DNA of 64,000 nt from a virus: positions 1 through 64,000 of the IMG/VR virus record IMGVR_UViG_3300009553_000023. One strand, 5' to 3'. The notes under the pieces are model-generated. The model was given only the letters and a program-made list of their open reading frames with translations, was not told the origin of the DNA and ran no database searches. The stretch's first letter is position 1; the number at the start of each line of letters is the position of its first letter. This document shows, in pieces, positions 7,858-16,148 of the stretch. A program made the position numbers and the translations under genes.

Positions 7858-8262
7858 ATGGGGGCGATCGGTTCAGCCACGATCGGCGGCGCCACGATCG
7901 GCGGCACCCCCGAACGCGACGAGATCCCCGTAGTCCAGTTGGACGAGGAGGGTGTCAGCCCCGGCCTTCAACAGGAGGGCGATCCGATTGTCGGTCACTA
8001 CATCGCCGACAACACGGGGCGGACCGTCCTCGAGGTCGTCAACTCGGACTCCTCCAGTCACAGCGTCACCGTCGAGACCCCTCTGGTGATCGAGGAAGTC
8101 AACGTGGAGGAGATCGTCGTCTCAATACCGCCAGGGGCAACCCGCCTGCTCGGCCCCTTCACCCCGAAGGTCTACAACCAGGCGGACGGCTCGGTCTTCG
8201 TGGACGTGAGCGACAGGCACCTGCTGATGCGGGCCTACCGGGTCGTGGCACCCGTCGCGTGA
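7858..8262 (+). CDS. Virion protein, paralogue of the 14845 gene
   Basis: 134 residues, six bases after the tailspike stop. The C-terminal half shares a distinctive pattern with the protein at 14845: a Leu-rich strand, then GPF-x-P-x-VYNQ-x2-G-x-VFV-x-V, ending in MRAYRV. This pair defines a small beta-rich family in this phage. The N-terminus differs, with Gly-Ala-Thr-Ile repeats (ATIGGATIGG). Likely a structural or decoration protein judging from its place between tailspike and terminase. Confidence 0.8.
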   Translation: MGAIGSATIGGATIGGTPERDEIPVVQLDEEGVSPGLQQEGDPIVGHYIADNTGRTVLEVVNSDSSSHSVTVETPLVIEEVNVEEIVVSIPPGATRLLGPFTPKVYNQADGSVFVDVSDRHLLMRAYRVVAPVA

Positions 8263-8272
8263 CGCTCCCGTC

Positions 8273-8956
8273 ATGACGCCTCCAGGGGTTGCTCCGCCCG
8301 ATCAACCACGCTGTGGAGCCAAGAAGCGCCAAGGCTCAGGCACCTGCACCCAAGTGGCTGGCTGGGGCACGGATCACCCCGGCGTTGGCAAGTGCAAGCT
8401 CCACGGCGGTTGCACTGAATCCGGGCGCAAGGCAGCGCAGCGCGAAGGCGTTGAGCTGGAGGCTCAGCGCATGGTCGCCCTCGCTGGCGTCGACCAAGAC
8501 CCGATCGAACACCTCCTCGAATCGCTGCACCTGGCCGCAGCCCTCGTCCGTGTCTGGGGAACGATGGTCGCCGCGATAGACGAGAAGGCTGAGGAGGAGG
8601 CAGGCGACGATGGCTTCCTGCGGGGCGAGCTCGGCTACGAGGAGATCGAAAGCGAGAAGGGCTTCACAGACACGATGGTCAGGCCGAAGGATCGGCTTAT
8701 GGCGGTCGACAGCCGAGGCGAGTCACAAGTCCATCCCTACATGGTCGAGTACCAAAGAGCGCTTGAGCGCCGAGCCAAGTTCGCCAAGATGTGCCTCGAC
8801 GCAGGGGTCGCAGAGCGCCAGGTCAAGGTCGTCGAATTCCAAGTCGAGCTTGCGCAGAACGCTTTGATTCGAACCCTCGACGCGATGGGCCTGGCCGGCG
8901 AGCAAAAGCAGGAGGCCCTTCGAACCTATGCTCGCGAACTCCGCGCCGGCACATGA
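8273..8956 (+). CDS. Terminase small subunit
   Basis: The N-terminus has a zinc-finger-like motif with C14, C25, C41 and H44 in the context GWGTDHPGVGKCKLHGG, which is common in small terminases of actinobacterial phages. The remaining 170 residues are helical. It is 227 residues, lies directly upstream of the large subunit and overlaps it by 29 bases. It should recognise the packaging site and recruit the large subunit. Confidence 0.85.
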   Translation: MTPPGVAPPDQPRCGAKKRQGSGTCTQVAGWGTDHPGVGKCKLHGGCTESGRKAAQREGVELEAQRMVALAGVDQDPIEHLLESLHLAAALVRVWGTMVAAIDEKAEEEAGDDGFLRGELGYEEIESEKGFTDTMVRPKDRLMAVDSRGESQVHPYMVEYQRALERRAKFAKMCLDAGVAERQVKVVEFQVELAQNALIRTLDAMGLAGEQKQEALRTYARELRAGT

Positions 8957-10583
8957 CTTTGCTCATCTTCTAGCTGACCGCCTAGACCCACCGCATGACA
9001 GCGACCGCGAGATAGCGCTCGCGTGTGCGGCAAGCCTCTCGACCTTCATCCGCGAGGCATGGCCGATCCTCGAGCCAGCCACGCCATTTGTGGACGGCTG
9101 GCACATCGACGTGGTTGCTGAGCACCTCGAAGCGGTCTCCCGCGGGGAACTGCTGCGGTTGATCGTCAACGTCCCGCCGCGGACCATGAAGAGCCTGACG
9201 ACGGCTGTCTTTTGGCCTGCTTGGGACTGGCTAGACCACCCCTATCTGCGGTGGCTCTATGCCTCCTACGCCTCTGAACTGAGCCAGCGGGACTCGATGA
9301 AGATGCGCCGGCTGATCAAGTCGAAGGGCGGCGCCGAAGAGGGAACGATCTTCGAGCGCATTGGCTACCAGGGCGTCCTGCGGTTGCTCTCCAGCGACCC
9401 GTGGGAACTGACCAAAGACCAGGACGCAAAGACGAAGTACGAGACCACCGCAACGGGCTTCCGGCTCGCCACCTCTGTGGGTGCGATGGCGACGGGGGAG
9501 GGTGGAGACCGAGTGGTGGTCGACGACGCCCTCTCGGCCGAACAGGCGCGCTCAGACGCCGAACGCATCAAGGCGAACGAATGGTGGAGCGGGACCATGT
9601 CGACCCGCTTCAACAACGCTGGAGCGGCGGCAGTCATCGTCCAGCAGCGTCTCCACGAGGAAGACCTGACGGGCTACCTGCTTGAGCGTGGGGGGTGGCA
9701 CCACCTCTGCCTCCCGGCCGAGTATGAGCCCAAGCACCCATTCGTCTATCCCGACATGGTGCGGTTGCCTGATCGCGAAGAGACGGTCGAGGGCAAAGAC
9801 GACGAGCCCGAAGTAGTTGTCAAGCCCGGCCGTGAACTTCCCGGTGACCCCCGCACCGAGGAGGGCGAGCTGCTAGAGCCCGTCCGCCTCGGGCCCGCGA
9901 AGCTCGAAGAGCTGCTGCGGGAACAAGGCTCTTACGGCTATGCCGGCCAGCTTCAGCAGCGCCCAGCCCCCGCCGAAGGCGGCATGTTCAAGAAGCACTG
10001 GTGGAAACGCTTCGACGCAGAGGCGCCGCTGCCCATGTATACCCGCCTGGTCGTCTCCTGGGACATGCGCTTCAGCGACTCCCAGAAAGCCGCATCGAGC
10101 TACGTGGTGGGGCAGGTATGGGGTATCCGGGGAGCGGATCGCTATCTAGTCGGGCAGATCCGAGCGCGCCTCAGCTTCACGGAGACCCTGGCTGCGGTTG
10201 AAGCCCTAGACGAGTGGAAGCAGTGCGGGGCCAAGCTGATCGAGAAAAAGGCCAACGGCGAGGCCGTCCTCAACACGTTCAAGCACAAGATCCCCGGGCT
10301 GATCGACATCAACCCGAAAGAGAGCAAGGAGGCCCGCGCCGCTGCGGTGACTCCCGAAGTCGAGGCCGGGAACGTCTACTTGCCCCAGGGCGAATTCATC
10401 CCGGCCCCGAAGGGCTACGAACCCACGCGCACCGACGACTTCATGCACGAGCACGCCGTCTTCCCGAACGGCTCCCACGACGACCAGGTGGACTGCCTGA
10501 GCCAGCTACTTGACTGGGTGGCGAAGTCCCCTATGACCGGGGCGCCGATCATCCGTACTTCTCGCAGTCGGCACAAGCTGTGA
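8928..10583 (+). CDS. terL: Terminase large subunit
   Basis: The 551-residue packaging motor has a variant Walker A PPRTMKS at residues 83-89 and a Walker B VVVDD at 196-200. The C-terminal nuclease domain has D379 in VVSWDMRF and acidic residues in SHDDQVD at 516-522. Length and order fit the family. It overlaps the small subunit and is followed by the tRNA-like sequence. It would pump DNA into proheads and cut genome ends. Confidence 0.93.
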   Translation: MLANSAPAHDFAHLLADRLDPPHDSDREIALACAASLSTFIREAWPILEPATPFVDGWHIDVVAEHLEAVSRGELLRLIVNVPPRTMKSLTTAVFWPAWDWLDHPYLRWLYASYASELSQRDSMKMRRLIKSKGGAEEGTIFERIGYQGVLRLLSSDPWELTKDQDAKTKYETTATGFRLATSVGAMATGEGGDRVVVDDALSAEQARSDAERIKANEWWSGTMSTRFNNAGAAAVIVQQRLHEEDLTGYLLERGGWHHLCLPAEYEPKHPFVYPDMVRLPDREETVEGKDDEPEVVVKPGRELPGDPRTEEGELLEPVRLGPAKLEELLREQGSYGYAGQLQQRPAPAEGGMFKKHWWKRFDAEAPLPMYTRLVVSWDMRFSDSQKAASSYVVGQVWGIRGADRYLVGQIRARLSFTETLAAVEALDEWKQCGAKLIEKKANGEAVLNTFKHKIPGLIDINPKESKEARAAAVTPEVEAGNVYLPQGEFIPAPKGYEPTRTDDFMHEHAVFPNGSHDDQVDCLSQLLDWVAKSPMTGAPIIRTSRSRHKL

Positions 10584-10616
10584 CGTCTATGGTCGTGGGT
10601 ACGATTACGTCCTGTC

Positions 10617-10715
10617 CCCGACGTAGCTCAGCGATGCAGAAGCATCGGTCCCGTTGGATGGCTAGAGCGGCACAACAAACGTGGTCACGCGCCGGTTCAA
10701 GTCCGGCCGTCGGGG
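10617..10715 (+). tRNA. Aberrant tRNA-like gene with enlarged D region
   Basis: The acceptor stem CCCGACG (10617-10623) pairs with CGTCGGG (10708-10714), followed by TA and GCTC. The T arm GCCGG-TTCAAGT-CCGGC is canonical. The total of about 99 bases is too long: between them sit two D-arm-like pieces, one around GCTCAGCGATGCAGAAGC and one around GTTGGATGGCTAGAGC, plus a CGATGC-AGAA-GCATCG hairpin. The presumed anticodon loop AACAAAC lacks the universal T33. Read literally its anticodon would be CAA (Leu), but I do not trust that. Confidence 0.45.
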
Positions 10716-10743
10716 ACAAGCTGTAGCCGGGGTGGGGGGTAGG

Positions 10744-11118
10744 ATGGCGGGTGTGGTCGAGTCGCACAAGATGTTCGTCCCACCCCCGAATCATCCCTTC
10801 AACGGTGCGGCATGGGCCATGCGCCAACACCAGAAGGAGCGTGAGTACGTAGCGGAAGCTTTGCTCCGTGCGCGTCTACCCCGCCAGCTTCAGGGCCTGC
10901 TGAAGCGCCCACGTGCCTTGAAGCTTGCGCTGCGCCTCCGCCCCATGTGGAAACCGACCTTCATTCAACTTCAGGGCTACACGACGTTGGCCAGCGCTCA
11001 AGAGTTCGGCCAGGCCTGGCTCCGCGAGACGGCAGAGCGGGGCAACACACAGGCCAACGTGGGCGTAATCTACTCCCAGGCCGACGCGAGACAAAGAGCA
11101 ATAGCGGTCCATGCCTGA
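10744..11118 (+). CDS. Hypothetical protein after terminase
   Basis: A 124-residue basic, mostly helical protein. I set the start at the ATG at 10744, just after a G-rich site; an earlier start would lie inside the tRNA-like gene. It is rich in Arg and Leu and has no recognised domain. It overlaps the next small gene, forming a chain of short genes between terminase and portal. Confidence 0.65.
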   Translation: MAGVVESHKMFVPPPNHPFNGAAWAMRQHQKEREYVAEALLRARLPRQLQGLLKRPRALKLALRLRPMWKPTFIQLQGYTTLASAQEFGQAWLRETAERGNTQANVGVIYSQADARQRAIAVHA

Positions 11119-11317
11119 CATCGAGGGCACCCTCTACGTCCCGCTCGATTTCAAGCCCCGCATCCTCGTCGGCTGGCAAGTGAAGACGACTCGGGGCAAC
11201 GACGTGAACGAGTTCGCGATCACTCGCGCCTATACCTGGCCGCACTCAGTGTCCCGCTCGTTCGACGGGCGCAAGAAGGTGGCTTTCGTGGGAGACCGCT
11301 TGGAGCCGAATGCCTGA
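11111..11317 (+). CDS. Small hypothetical protein
   Basis: 68 residues, beta-rich by eye (GTLYVPLDF, ILVGWQVKT), with a basic C-terminus. It overlaps both flanking genes by 8 bases, which supports translation in series. Not recognised. Its place in the packaging-portal interval suggests a minor virion or assembly role. Confidence 0.6.
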   Translation: MPDIEGTLYVPLDFKPRILVGWQVKTTRGNDVNEFAITRAYTWPHSVSRSFDGRKKVAFVGDRLEPNA

Positions 11318-11639
11318 GACCATCCTCTACCGAGGCCCAAGCGGTGTAACCATAGACTCGCAGGCGATGCTAGATGAGCTGCGCGCCACCAATCTCCGCC
11401 TGGTCTTGGAGAGCGCGAAGGAAGACCCCGTGACCTACCGGGTAGGTGGTGAGGATCACACCGTCCGTGGTTTCGATGATGAACCCTGGCGAGCCGAGAT
11501 CCACCCCGCCGACCGCAAGCAAGTCCTTGACTTCGAGGAAGGCAACGGACCGGAGAAGGTAGAGGGCGTAGCGCGCCTACTGCGCCGAGTCCTTCCTGAG
11601 CCAGCCAAGGTCGTTGCCCACATGTCCGATGTTGTCTGA
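11310..11639 (+). CDS. Hypothetical protein
   Basis: 109 residues, acidic N-terminal half and basic C-terminal helix (VEGVARLLRRVL). The start overlaps the preceding gene by 8 bases and its end overlaps the following short gene. No family recognised. Confidence 0.6.
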   Translation: MPETILYRGPSGVTIDSQAMLDELRATNLRLVLESAKEDPVTYRVGGEDHTVRGFDDEPWRAEIHPADRKQVLDFEEGNGPEKVEGVARLLRRVLPEPAKVVAHMSDVV

Positions 11640-11784
11640 GATCTTCGCCGAGAACATGCGGGATGCCATCCGGTCCATTCAAGTGACGCCGGAGCAGGTT
11701 GTCCGCAACCTTCAGTCGTTCGCTGCCGCCGGTTTCAAGGTGGCGGACTTCGCGGCGCTCGTCCACCGATCGCCCGAGCGCTAG
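11629..11784 (+). CDS. 51-residue helical protein
   Basis: A short frame starting inside the end of the previous gene encodes a 51-residue helical protein beginning MLSEIFAENMRDAIRSI and including QVVRNLQSFAAAGF. The amphipathic pattern and coupled start suggest a real gene rather than a gap. Function unknown. Confidence 0.55.
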   Translation: MLSEIFAENMRDAIRSIQVTPEQVVRNLQSFAAAGFKVADFAALVHRSPER

Positions 11785-11812
11785 CCGCAGCCCCCCACCT
11801 ACCGGAGGCCCG

Positions 11813-11995
11813 ATGTCCCGCCACTCTGGGCGCACCCGCGCCAATTCACGCGTGCGCCACCAGCGAGCTGAGCGCAAGGCTGCTCGCAGGAGGGCGAGGA
11901 AGCTAAGGGCCGATGACGGTCTCAGGCTGCTCACCAGCGCGGACCTGCGAGGCAATACGGCGATGAAGGTGCTGCGCGAGGCGATCCGTGGCTGA
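11813..11995 (+). CDS. Small arginine-rich protein
   Basis: 60 residues, very basic in the first half (RHQRAERKAARRRARKLR). The ATG at 11813 follows a good GGAGG site. The stop overlaps the portal start by 8 bases. The Arg-rich helix suggests nucleic-acid or capsid-interior contact; this is a guess from composition. Confidence 0.6.
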   Translation: MSRHSGRTRANSRVRHQRAERKAARRRARKLRADDGLRLLTSADLRGNTAMKVLREAIRG

Positions 11996-14132
11996 CATCG
12001 CCCCGATGGTCGTCAAGGACTCTCGGCGGCGAGCCGTTCATCGCGCCGCCTCTCCGACCTTCAATGAGCTCGGGGTCACCGGCCTCCGCCAGTACGGCGG
12101 GTTCGTGGTCGAGGAGTGGCTACGCCAGCTCTCGGGCCAGCGCGCCTCCTGGGTCTACCGGGAGATGGCCGATAACGACGCCACGGTAGGTGCGTTCCTC
12201 TTCGCGATCGAAATGCTCGCCCGTGGCGTGCCGTGGGAGGTAGAAGAGGGCTCTGAAGCTGGCGCCGCGGAATTCATCGAGGAGTGCCGCAACGACATGT
12301 CCTCCACCTGGGAGGACATCGTTTGCGAAATCCTCACCATGCTCATCTTCGGCTGGTCTTGGCATGAGGAAGTCTTCAAGAAGCGCCAGGGCCCGCAGAA
12401 GGAGTCGATCCCGACCGGTGAGGGCGAGGAGCCGCAGGAAACCCCGCCCTCTTCCCGCTACAACGACGGCAAGATCGGCTGGCGCAAGCTCCCGATTCGT
12501 GCACAGGAGACCCTCTGGCGCTGGGACTTCGACGAAACCGGTGGCGTGCAGGCGATGGAACAGGTCGCTTGGGACGGCCAAAAGCGGCTCATCCCGATCC
12601 AGAAGTCGCTCCTCTTCCGGACCAAGGCCAACAAGGGCAACCCGGAGGGTCGCTCGATCCTCCGCAACGCCTACATCGCCTGGTTCCGCAAGAAGAATGT
12701 CGAAGAGATCGAGGCGATCGGCGTCGAGCGCGATCTAGCCGGCATCCCGGTCGCCAAGCCGCCCGAGGGCTTCGATCTGTACGCGGATACTGACGAGGCC
12801 AAGAAGGTCCGTGAGGCGGCCGAGGAGATGGTCTCCACGATCCGCCGCGACGAGGACGAGGGCGTGGTGCTTCCTGGTGGGTGGGAGTTGGAACTCCTGA
12901 CCACGGGCGGCTCCCGCCAGCTCGACACCAACGAGATCGTCACTCGCTACAAGCAGGACATCGCCACCTCCGTGCTGGCGGACCTGCTGCTCATCGGACA
13001 GGACAAGGTCGGCTCCTACGCAATGGTCGACGCGAAGGCCGATATCTTCGGGTCCGCGGTGGATACGTGGATGGAAGGCATTGCGGCGGTCTTCAACCGC
13101 TACGCGATCCCGCGCCTGCTTGCACTGAACGGGATGAGCCTCGACGATCCTCCGCAGCTTCGGCCGGGGACCGTGCGGCGCGTCGACCTCGACGCCCTGG
13201 CGCAGCTCCTCGAACGCCTTGCATCCGCCGGCGCCGTCGTCTTCCCCGACAACGACCTGCTGGCCTCCATCTATCAGCGTGCTGGTCTGCCTGCACCCGC
13301 CGCAGTAGAGGCAGCCAAGGCCGACCCAGAACCCGTGAGCGCCGCGGAGAAGCGCTTGGCGGATGTCGCGACGCCCGAGCTCGGTCGCCGCTATCTCGAC
13401 CTCTCAGAGCACCATGAGCGCCACCTACAGCGCGCCATGAACTCGGCGCTGCGTGCCTTCGGTGAGGAAGCGGCTCAGTCCTACGAACGGATCGTCTCTA
13501 AGGGTGCGGCCTCACCCGAAGAGCAGCTGGTCGCCGACCAGATCATGAAGGACATCGGCGCCGCTGCCTTCGCCCGGAAACTCGCCCGCTCCTACTACGG
13601 CCACTATGGCGATGTAGCGGACTCGATGATCCAAGCCTTCAAGGAGGAACTGGGGGTGTTGGGTCGCTCGATCGACCTCAACCTGACCAAGCAGGCTCGA
13701 GCGGACATCCTGCGTGAGGGCGGATTGCGGGTCGGGATGCTCGACATCGAACGCCAGCTTCGCTCCTCCATCCACAAGGCCCTCGCCGACGCTCGCGAAG
13801 CAGGCGAGGGATGGGCGCAGGCCGCGGCCCGCATCCGTAGCTATGTCCCGTCAGGCAAGTTCGTCAAGGCTGGTACTGCCTACCGCTCGCAGTTGATTGC
13901 ACGCACCGAGACCGCGAATGCCCAGCGTCAGGTCGCCCTCGCCGCCTACAGGACACACCCTGAAGTCGAGAAGATCGAACTCCTCGACGGGTTGGTGGCT
14001 GGCTCAGACGACGAATGCATCGCCCGCAACGGGTCCGTGGTCAGCTTTGCCGAAGCCGAAAGCATGGCTAAGGACGAGCACCCGCAGGGGACCCTCCAGC
14101 TTCTTCCGGTCTTCACGCCTCGCGGCGACTAA
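11988..14132 (+). CDS. Portal protein fused to a MuF-like head-morphogenesis domain
   Basis: At 714 residues this is about 200 longer than a stand-alone portal. The first 450 residues have the DUF935-type portal pattern (EEWLRQLSGQRASWVYREM, then WSWHEEVF, then a SAVDTW helix before the crown). The C-terminal part carries the Mu-F/SPP1-gp7 motif: YRSQLIARTETANAQRQVA, DGLVAGSDDECIARNG, and EHPQGTLQLLPV. The portal forms the dodecameric DNA gate; MuF proteins sit inside the prohead. Here both are one chain. Confidence 0.85.
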   Translation: MADIAPMVVKDSRRRAVHRAASPTFNELGVTGLRQYGGFVVEEWLRQLSGQRASWVYREMADNDATVGAFLFAIEMLARGVPWEVEEGSEAGAAEFIEECRNDMSSTWEDIVCEILTMLIFGWSWHEEVFKKRQGPQKESIPTGEGEEPQETPPSSRYNDGKIGWRKLPIRAQETLWRWDFDETGGVQAMEQVAWDGQKRLIPIQKSLLFRTKANKGNPEGRSILRNAYIAWFRKKNVEEIEAIGVERDLAGIPVAKPPEGFDLYADTDEAKKVREAAEEMVSTIRRDEDEGVVLPGGWELELLTTGGSRQLDTNEIVTRYKQDIATSVLADLLLIGQDKVGSYAMVDAKADIFGSAVDTWMEGIAAVFNRYAIPRLLALNGMSLDDPPQLRPGTVRRVDLDALAQLLERLASAGAVVFPDNDLLASIYQRAGLPAPAAVEAAKADPEPVSAAEKRLADVATPELGRRYLDLSEHHERHLQRAMNSALRAFGEEAAQSYERIVSKGAASPEEQLVADQIMKDIGAAAFARKLARSYYGHYGDVADSMIQAFKEELGVLGRSIDLNLTKQARADILREGGLRVGMLDIERQLRSSIHKALADAREAGEGWAQAAARIRSYVPSGKFVKAGTAYRSQLIARTETANAQRQVALAAYRTHPEVEKIELLDGLVAGSDDECIARNGSVVSFAEAESMAKDEHPQGTLQLLPVFTPRGD

Positions 14133-14168
14133 CGAGAAAGAGCCGCCCAAAGACGGCCCTCCTCGCTT

Positions 14169-14196
14169 GCGGGGCAAATTGGGGAATCGGCCCCGC
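14169..14196. terminator. Hairpin touching the stop of a leftward gene
   Basis: GCGGGGC (14169-14175) pairs perfectly with GCCCCGC (14190-14196) over a 14-base loop. The right arm ends on the first base of the leftward gene's stop codon. It would end both the portal transcript and the leftward cassette. No strong T-run is seen. Confidence 0.5.
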
Positions 14197-14546
14197 TAAG
14201 GCTTAAGTCCCAGCTCTTCGATGCTTCGCCGATGCTCTTCCCATCGCGTTGCCTTCCGACAACGCTCCTTGATGGCTGAACCTACGGCGGACCATGATGG
14301 GAGTCGGCCTGTATCGAGGTTGTCCGCAACCAGAAGGGCGGCGCGACCAAAGCCATCCCATGCTTGCGAGAACCGAGCTTCGGCCGCCGGACCCTGGATA
14401 ACTTCCACGAACTCCCTGGCGGATGCCAACCATTGTCGCCTTGGGTCGTTGTTGTAGTGCGAAGGTGCGTCGGGGAGGCAGAGGAACTCAAGCGCCATTC
14501 GTTCAAGCTCTTGTCGGGCACGGCGAGCAGCCAGGCGCTTAAACAT
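14196..14546 (-). CDS. Leftward hypothetical protein (second gene of a moron pair)
   Basis: 116 residues, helical, beginning MFKRLAARRARQELERMALE. I placed the start at 14546 because the stop of its leftward partner overlaps it by 8 bases; a longer frame exists upstream but lies inside that partner. Includes a Trp-rich stretch (REFVEVIQGPAAEARFSQAW). Not recognised. It lies opposite to portal and head genes. Confidence 0.65.
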   Translation of the reverse strand: MFKRLAARRARQELERMALEFLCLPDAPSHYNNDPRRQWLASAREFVEVIQGPAAEARFSQAWDGFGRAALLVADNLDTGRLPSWSAVGSAIKERCRKATRWEEHRRSIEELGLKP

Positions 14547-14748
14547 TTCCTTCCACCTCCGCCTCCCACATCTCGACTGAGCCAGAGAACGTTTCAACGA
14601 GGGGACGCGCCACCAAGCGCACACCATCTGGCAAGTCGTGATCGGTGCCCACGGCGCCGTCCAAGCCCATGAACGTGTTGATGCGCTCGGCTGCTGCGCG
14701 TTCAACGCGAGCCTTGGTCTCGCCCGTGACTGTGAATCGAACTTCCAT
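14539..14748 (-). CDS. Leftward small hypothetical protein (first gene of a moron pair)
   Basis: 69 residues beginning MEVRFTVTGETKARVERAAA, so a beta strand followed by a helix. A G-rich site (GAGGGGG) precedes the ATG at 14748 on the minus strand. On the same strand a TAAAAT box lies some 35 bases upstream and may be a -10 element. Function unknown. Confidence 0.6.
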   Translation of the reverse strand: MEVRFTVTGETKARVERAAAERINTFMGLDGAVGTDHDLPDGVRLVARPLVETFSGSVEMWEAEVEGNV

Positions 14749-14844
14749 CGCAGATTCCCCCTCTGCGTAGCGGTTTTCGAGCCGCGATTTTACCGCGCCA
14801 CTCGGCGCTCCCATCTCGTCTAACCCTCTCGAAAGGATCCCATC

Positions 14845-15186
14845 GTGGCCCGTATTGCCGTCCCCGTAACCCAGGTCAAAGTCGCTGGCGTCACGCCGCC
14901 CGTTCAGACCGCCGGCAACGCATCCGAAAACCATCAGATCGAAGGAAACGATGGCCGGATCTACGTCGAGGTCGAAAACGTAGACGCTGCAGCCACCCAC
15001 ACGATCACGTTCCTCACCCCGGGCAGCGCTGGTGGCGCTGAAATTGAAGACCCGGCGATCGTTGTCGGCAAATCGGCCAAGGTGCTCGCCGGGCCTTTTG
15101 CTCCTCAGGTCTTCAACCAGTCCAACGGGCAGTTGTTCGTGAATGTCAACAGCGCCGAACTGAAACTCCGGGCCTACCGGGTTTGA
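14845..15186 (+). CDS. Virion protein, paralogue of the 7858 gene
   Basis: 113 residues from a GTG preceded by GAAAGGA. The C-terminal half matches the protein at 7858: GPFAPQVFNQSNGQLFVNV and a final LRAYRV. The first half is a beta-rich domain rich in Val and Thr. Placed at the start of the head module, it is probably a capsid-surface or head-tail structural protein. Confidence 0.8.
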   Translation: MARIAVPVTQVKVAGVTPPVQTAGNASENHQIEGNDGRIYVEVENVDAAATHTITFLTPGSAGGAEIEDPAIVVGKSAKVLAGPFAPQVFNQSNGQLFVNVNSAELKLRAYRV

Positions 15187-15187
15187 T

Positions 15188-16105
15188 TTGCGCTTCCCTG
15201 GCCTGAACAGGCAGGCGAAAAAGGCCGACCGGTCGTCTGGAGCGATGGTCGCCCTCTACCCGACCGCAGACGTGGCGCAAGCGCTGGCACAGTCAGGTGG
15301 CGAGTCGGCCGAGGAACTGCACCTAACGCTTGCCTTCCTTGGTGAAGCTGCCGATCTGCGCGACCCGGAGGCAGTGCGGAAGGTGGTCGAGGGCTTTGCG
15401 GCCTCATCTCCGCCGCTGGCCGGCGTGGTTTCGGGTATCGGCCATTTTACGGCTGGGCCGGAGCCGGTCACGTACGCCAGCGCCGATGTGCCAGGGCTGC
15501 CTCGATTCCGCGAGCGTCTCTGCGAAGCCCTATGTGGAGTCGGTGCTGAGCCATCGACGGACCACGGATTCAGCCCGCACATCACCCTCGCCTACGACCA
15601 GCGGGACCCGACGATCCCGAACCTCGCCCTGGCGTTCAACGAGGTCGCACTCGTCCTCGGCTTCGAGCGCTTTACGTTCCCACTGACAGGCAAGAACGCC
15701 GCAGACGGGGAGACGATCGCCACCAAGGGGGAAGGGGAGATGGAACTGACTGTGCCCCTCTGGAAGGACGACGCCAAGCGCATCGTCTACGGGGTCGTCA
15801 TGCAGCCACATGTCCCCGACTCCCAAGGCGACTGGCAGGAGCCCGAGGACATCGAAGCAGCGGCGCACCGCTATCTCGCCGAATCCCGCAAGCACGACGT
15901 GCAGCACGCTGAGGAGCAAGTCTCAGTAGTACCTGTAGAGAGCTTCGTCACGCCCACGGATATGGAGTACGCCGGGCGCCCGGTTCTCAAGGGCTCCTGG
16001 GTGATGGCGGTGCGGGTGGACGATGACGAAGTCTGGAGCCAGGTCGTCAAGCGCGAGCTCACCGGCTTCTCGATCGGCGGCACCGGCGAACGCCTGAACG
16101 CCTGA
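15188..16105 (+). CDS. 2H phosphoesterase fused to XkdF-like prohead protein
   Basis: 305 residues from a TTG two bases after the previous stop. The N-terminal 160 residues are a LigT-type 2H phosphoesterase: HLT at 45-47 and HIT at 131-133 are the two catalytic H-x-T motifs, 86 residues apart. From about 185 the sequence matches XkdF-type phage proteins (DDAKRIVYGVVMQPHVPDSQ, then LKGSWVMAVRV and LTGFSIGG), which act in prohead maturation. 2H enzymes open cyclic phosphodiesters and some phage examples destroy CBASS signals. Confidence 0.85.
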   Translation: MRFPGLNRQAKKADRSSGAMVALYPTADVAQALAQSGGESAEELHLTLAFLGEAADLRDPEAVRKVVEGFAASSPPLAGVVSGIGHFTAGPEPVTYASADVPGLPRFRERLCEALCGVGAEPSTDHGFSPHITLAYDQRDPTIPNLALAFNEVALVLGFERFTFPLTGKNAADGETIATKGEGEMELTVPLWKDDAKRIVYGVVMQPHVPDSQGDWQEPEDIEAAAHRYLAESRKHDVQHAEEQVSVVPVESFVTPTDMEYAGRPVLKGSWVMAVRVDDDEVWSQVVKRELTGFSIGGTGERLNA

Positions 16106-16148
16106 CTTCCTTTAACGCCTGACGGGCCCATGTGGGCCAGGAGGCCCC

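Noticed and set aside
11230-11955. 241-residue minus-strand frame between terminase and portal
   Set aside because: It overlaps four coupled small forward genes and has an Arg/Gly/Leu-rich shadow composition.
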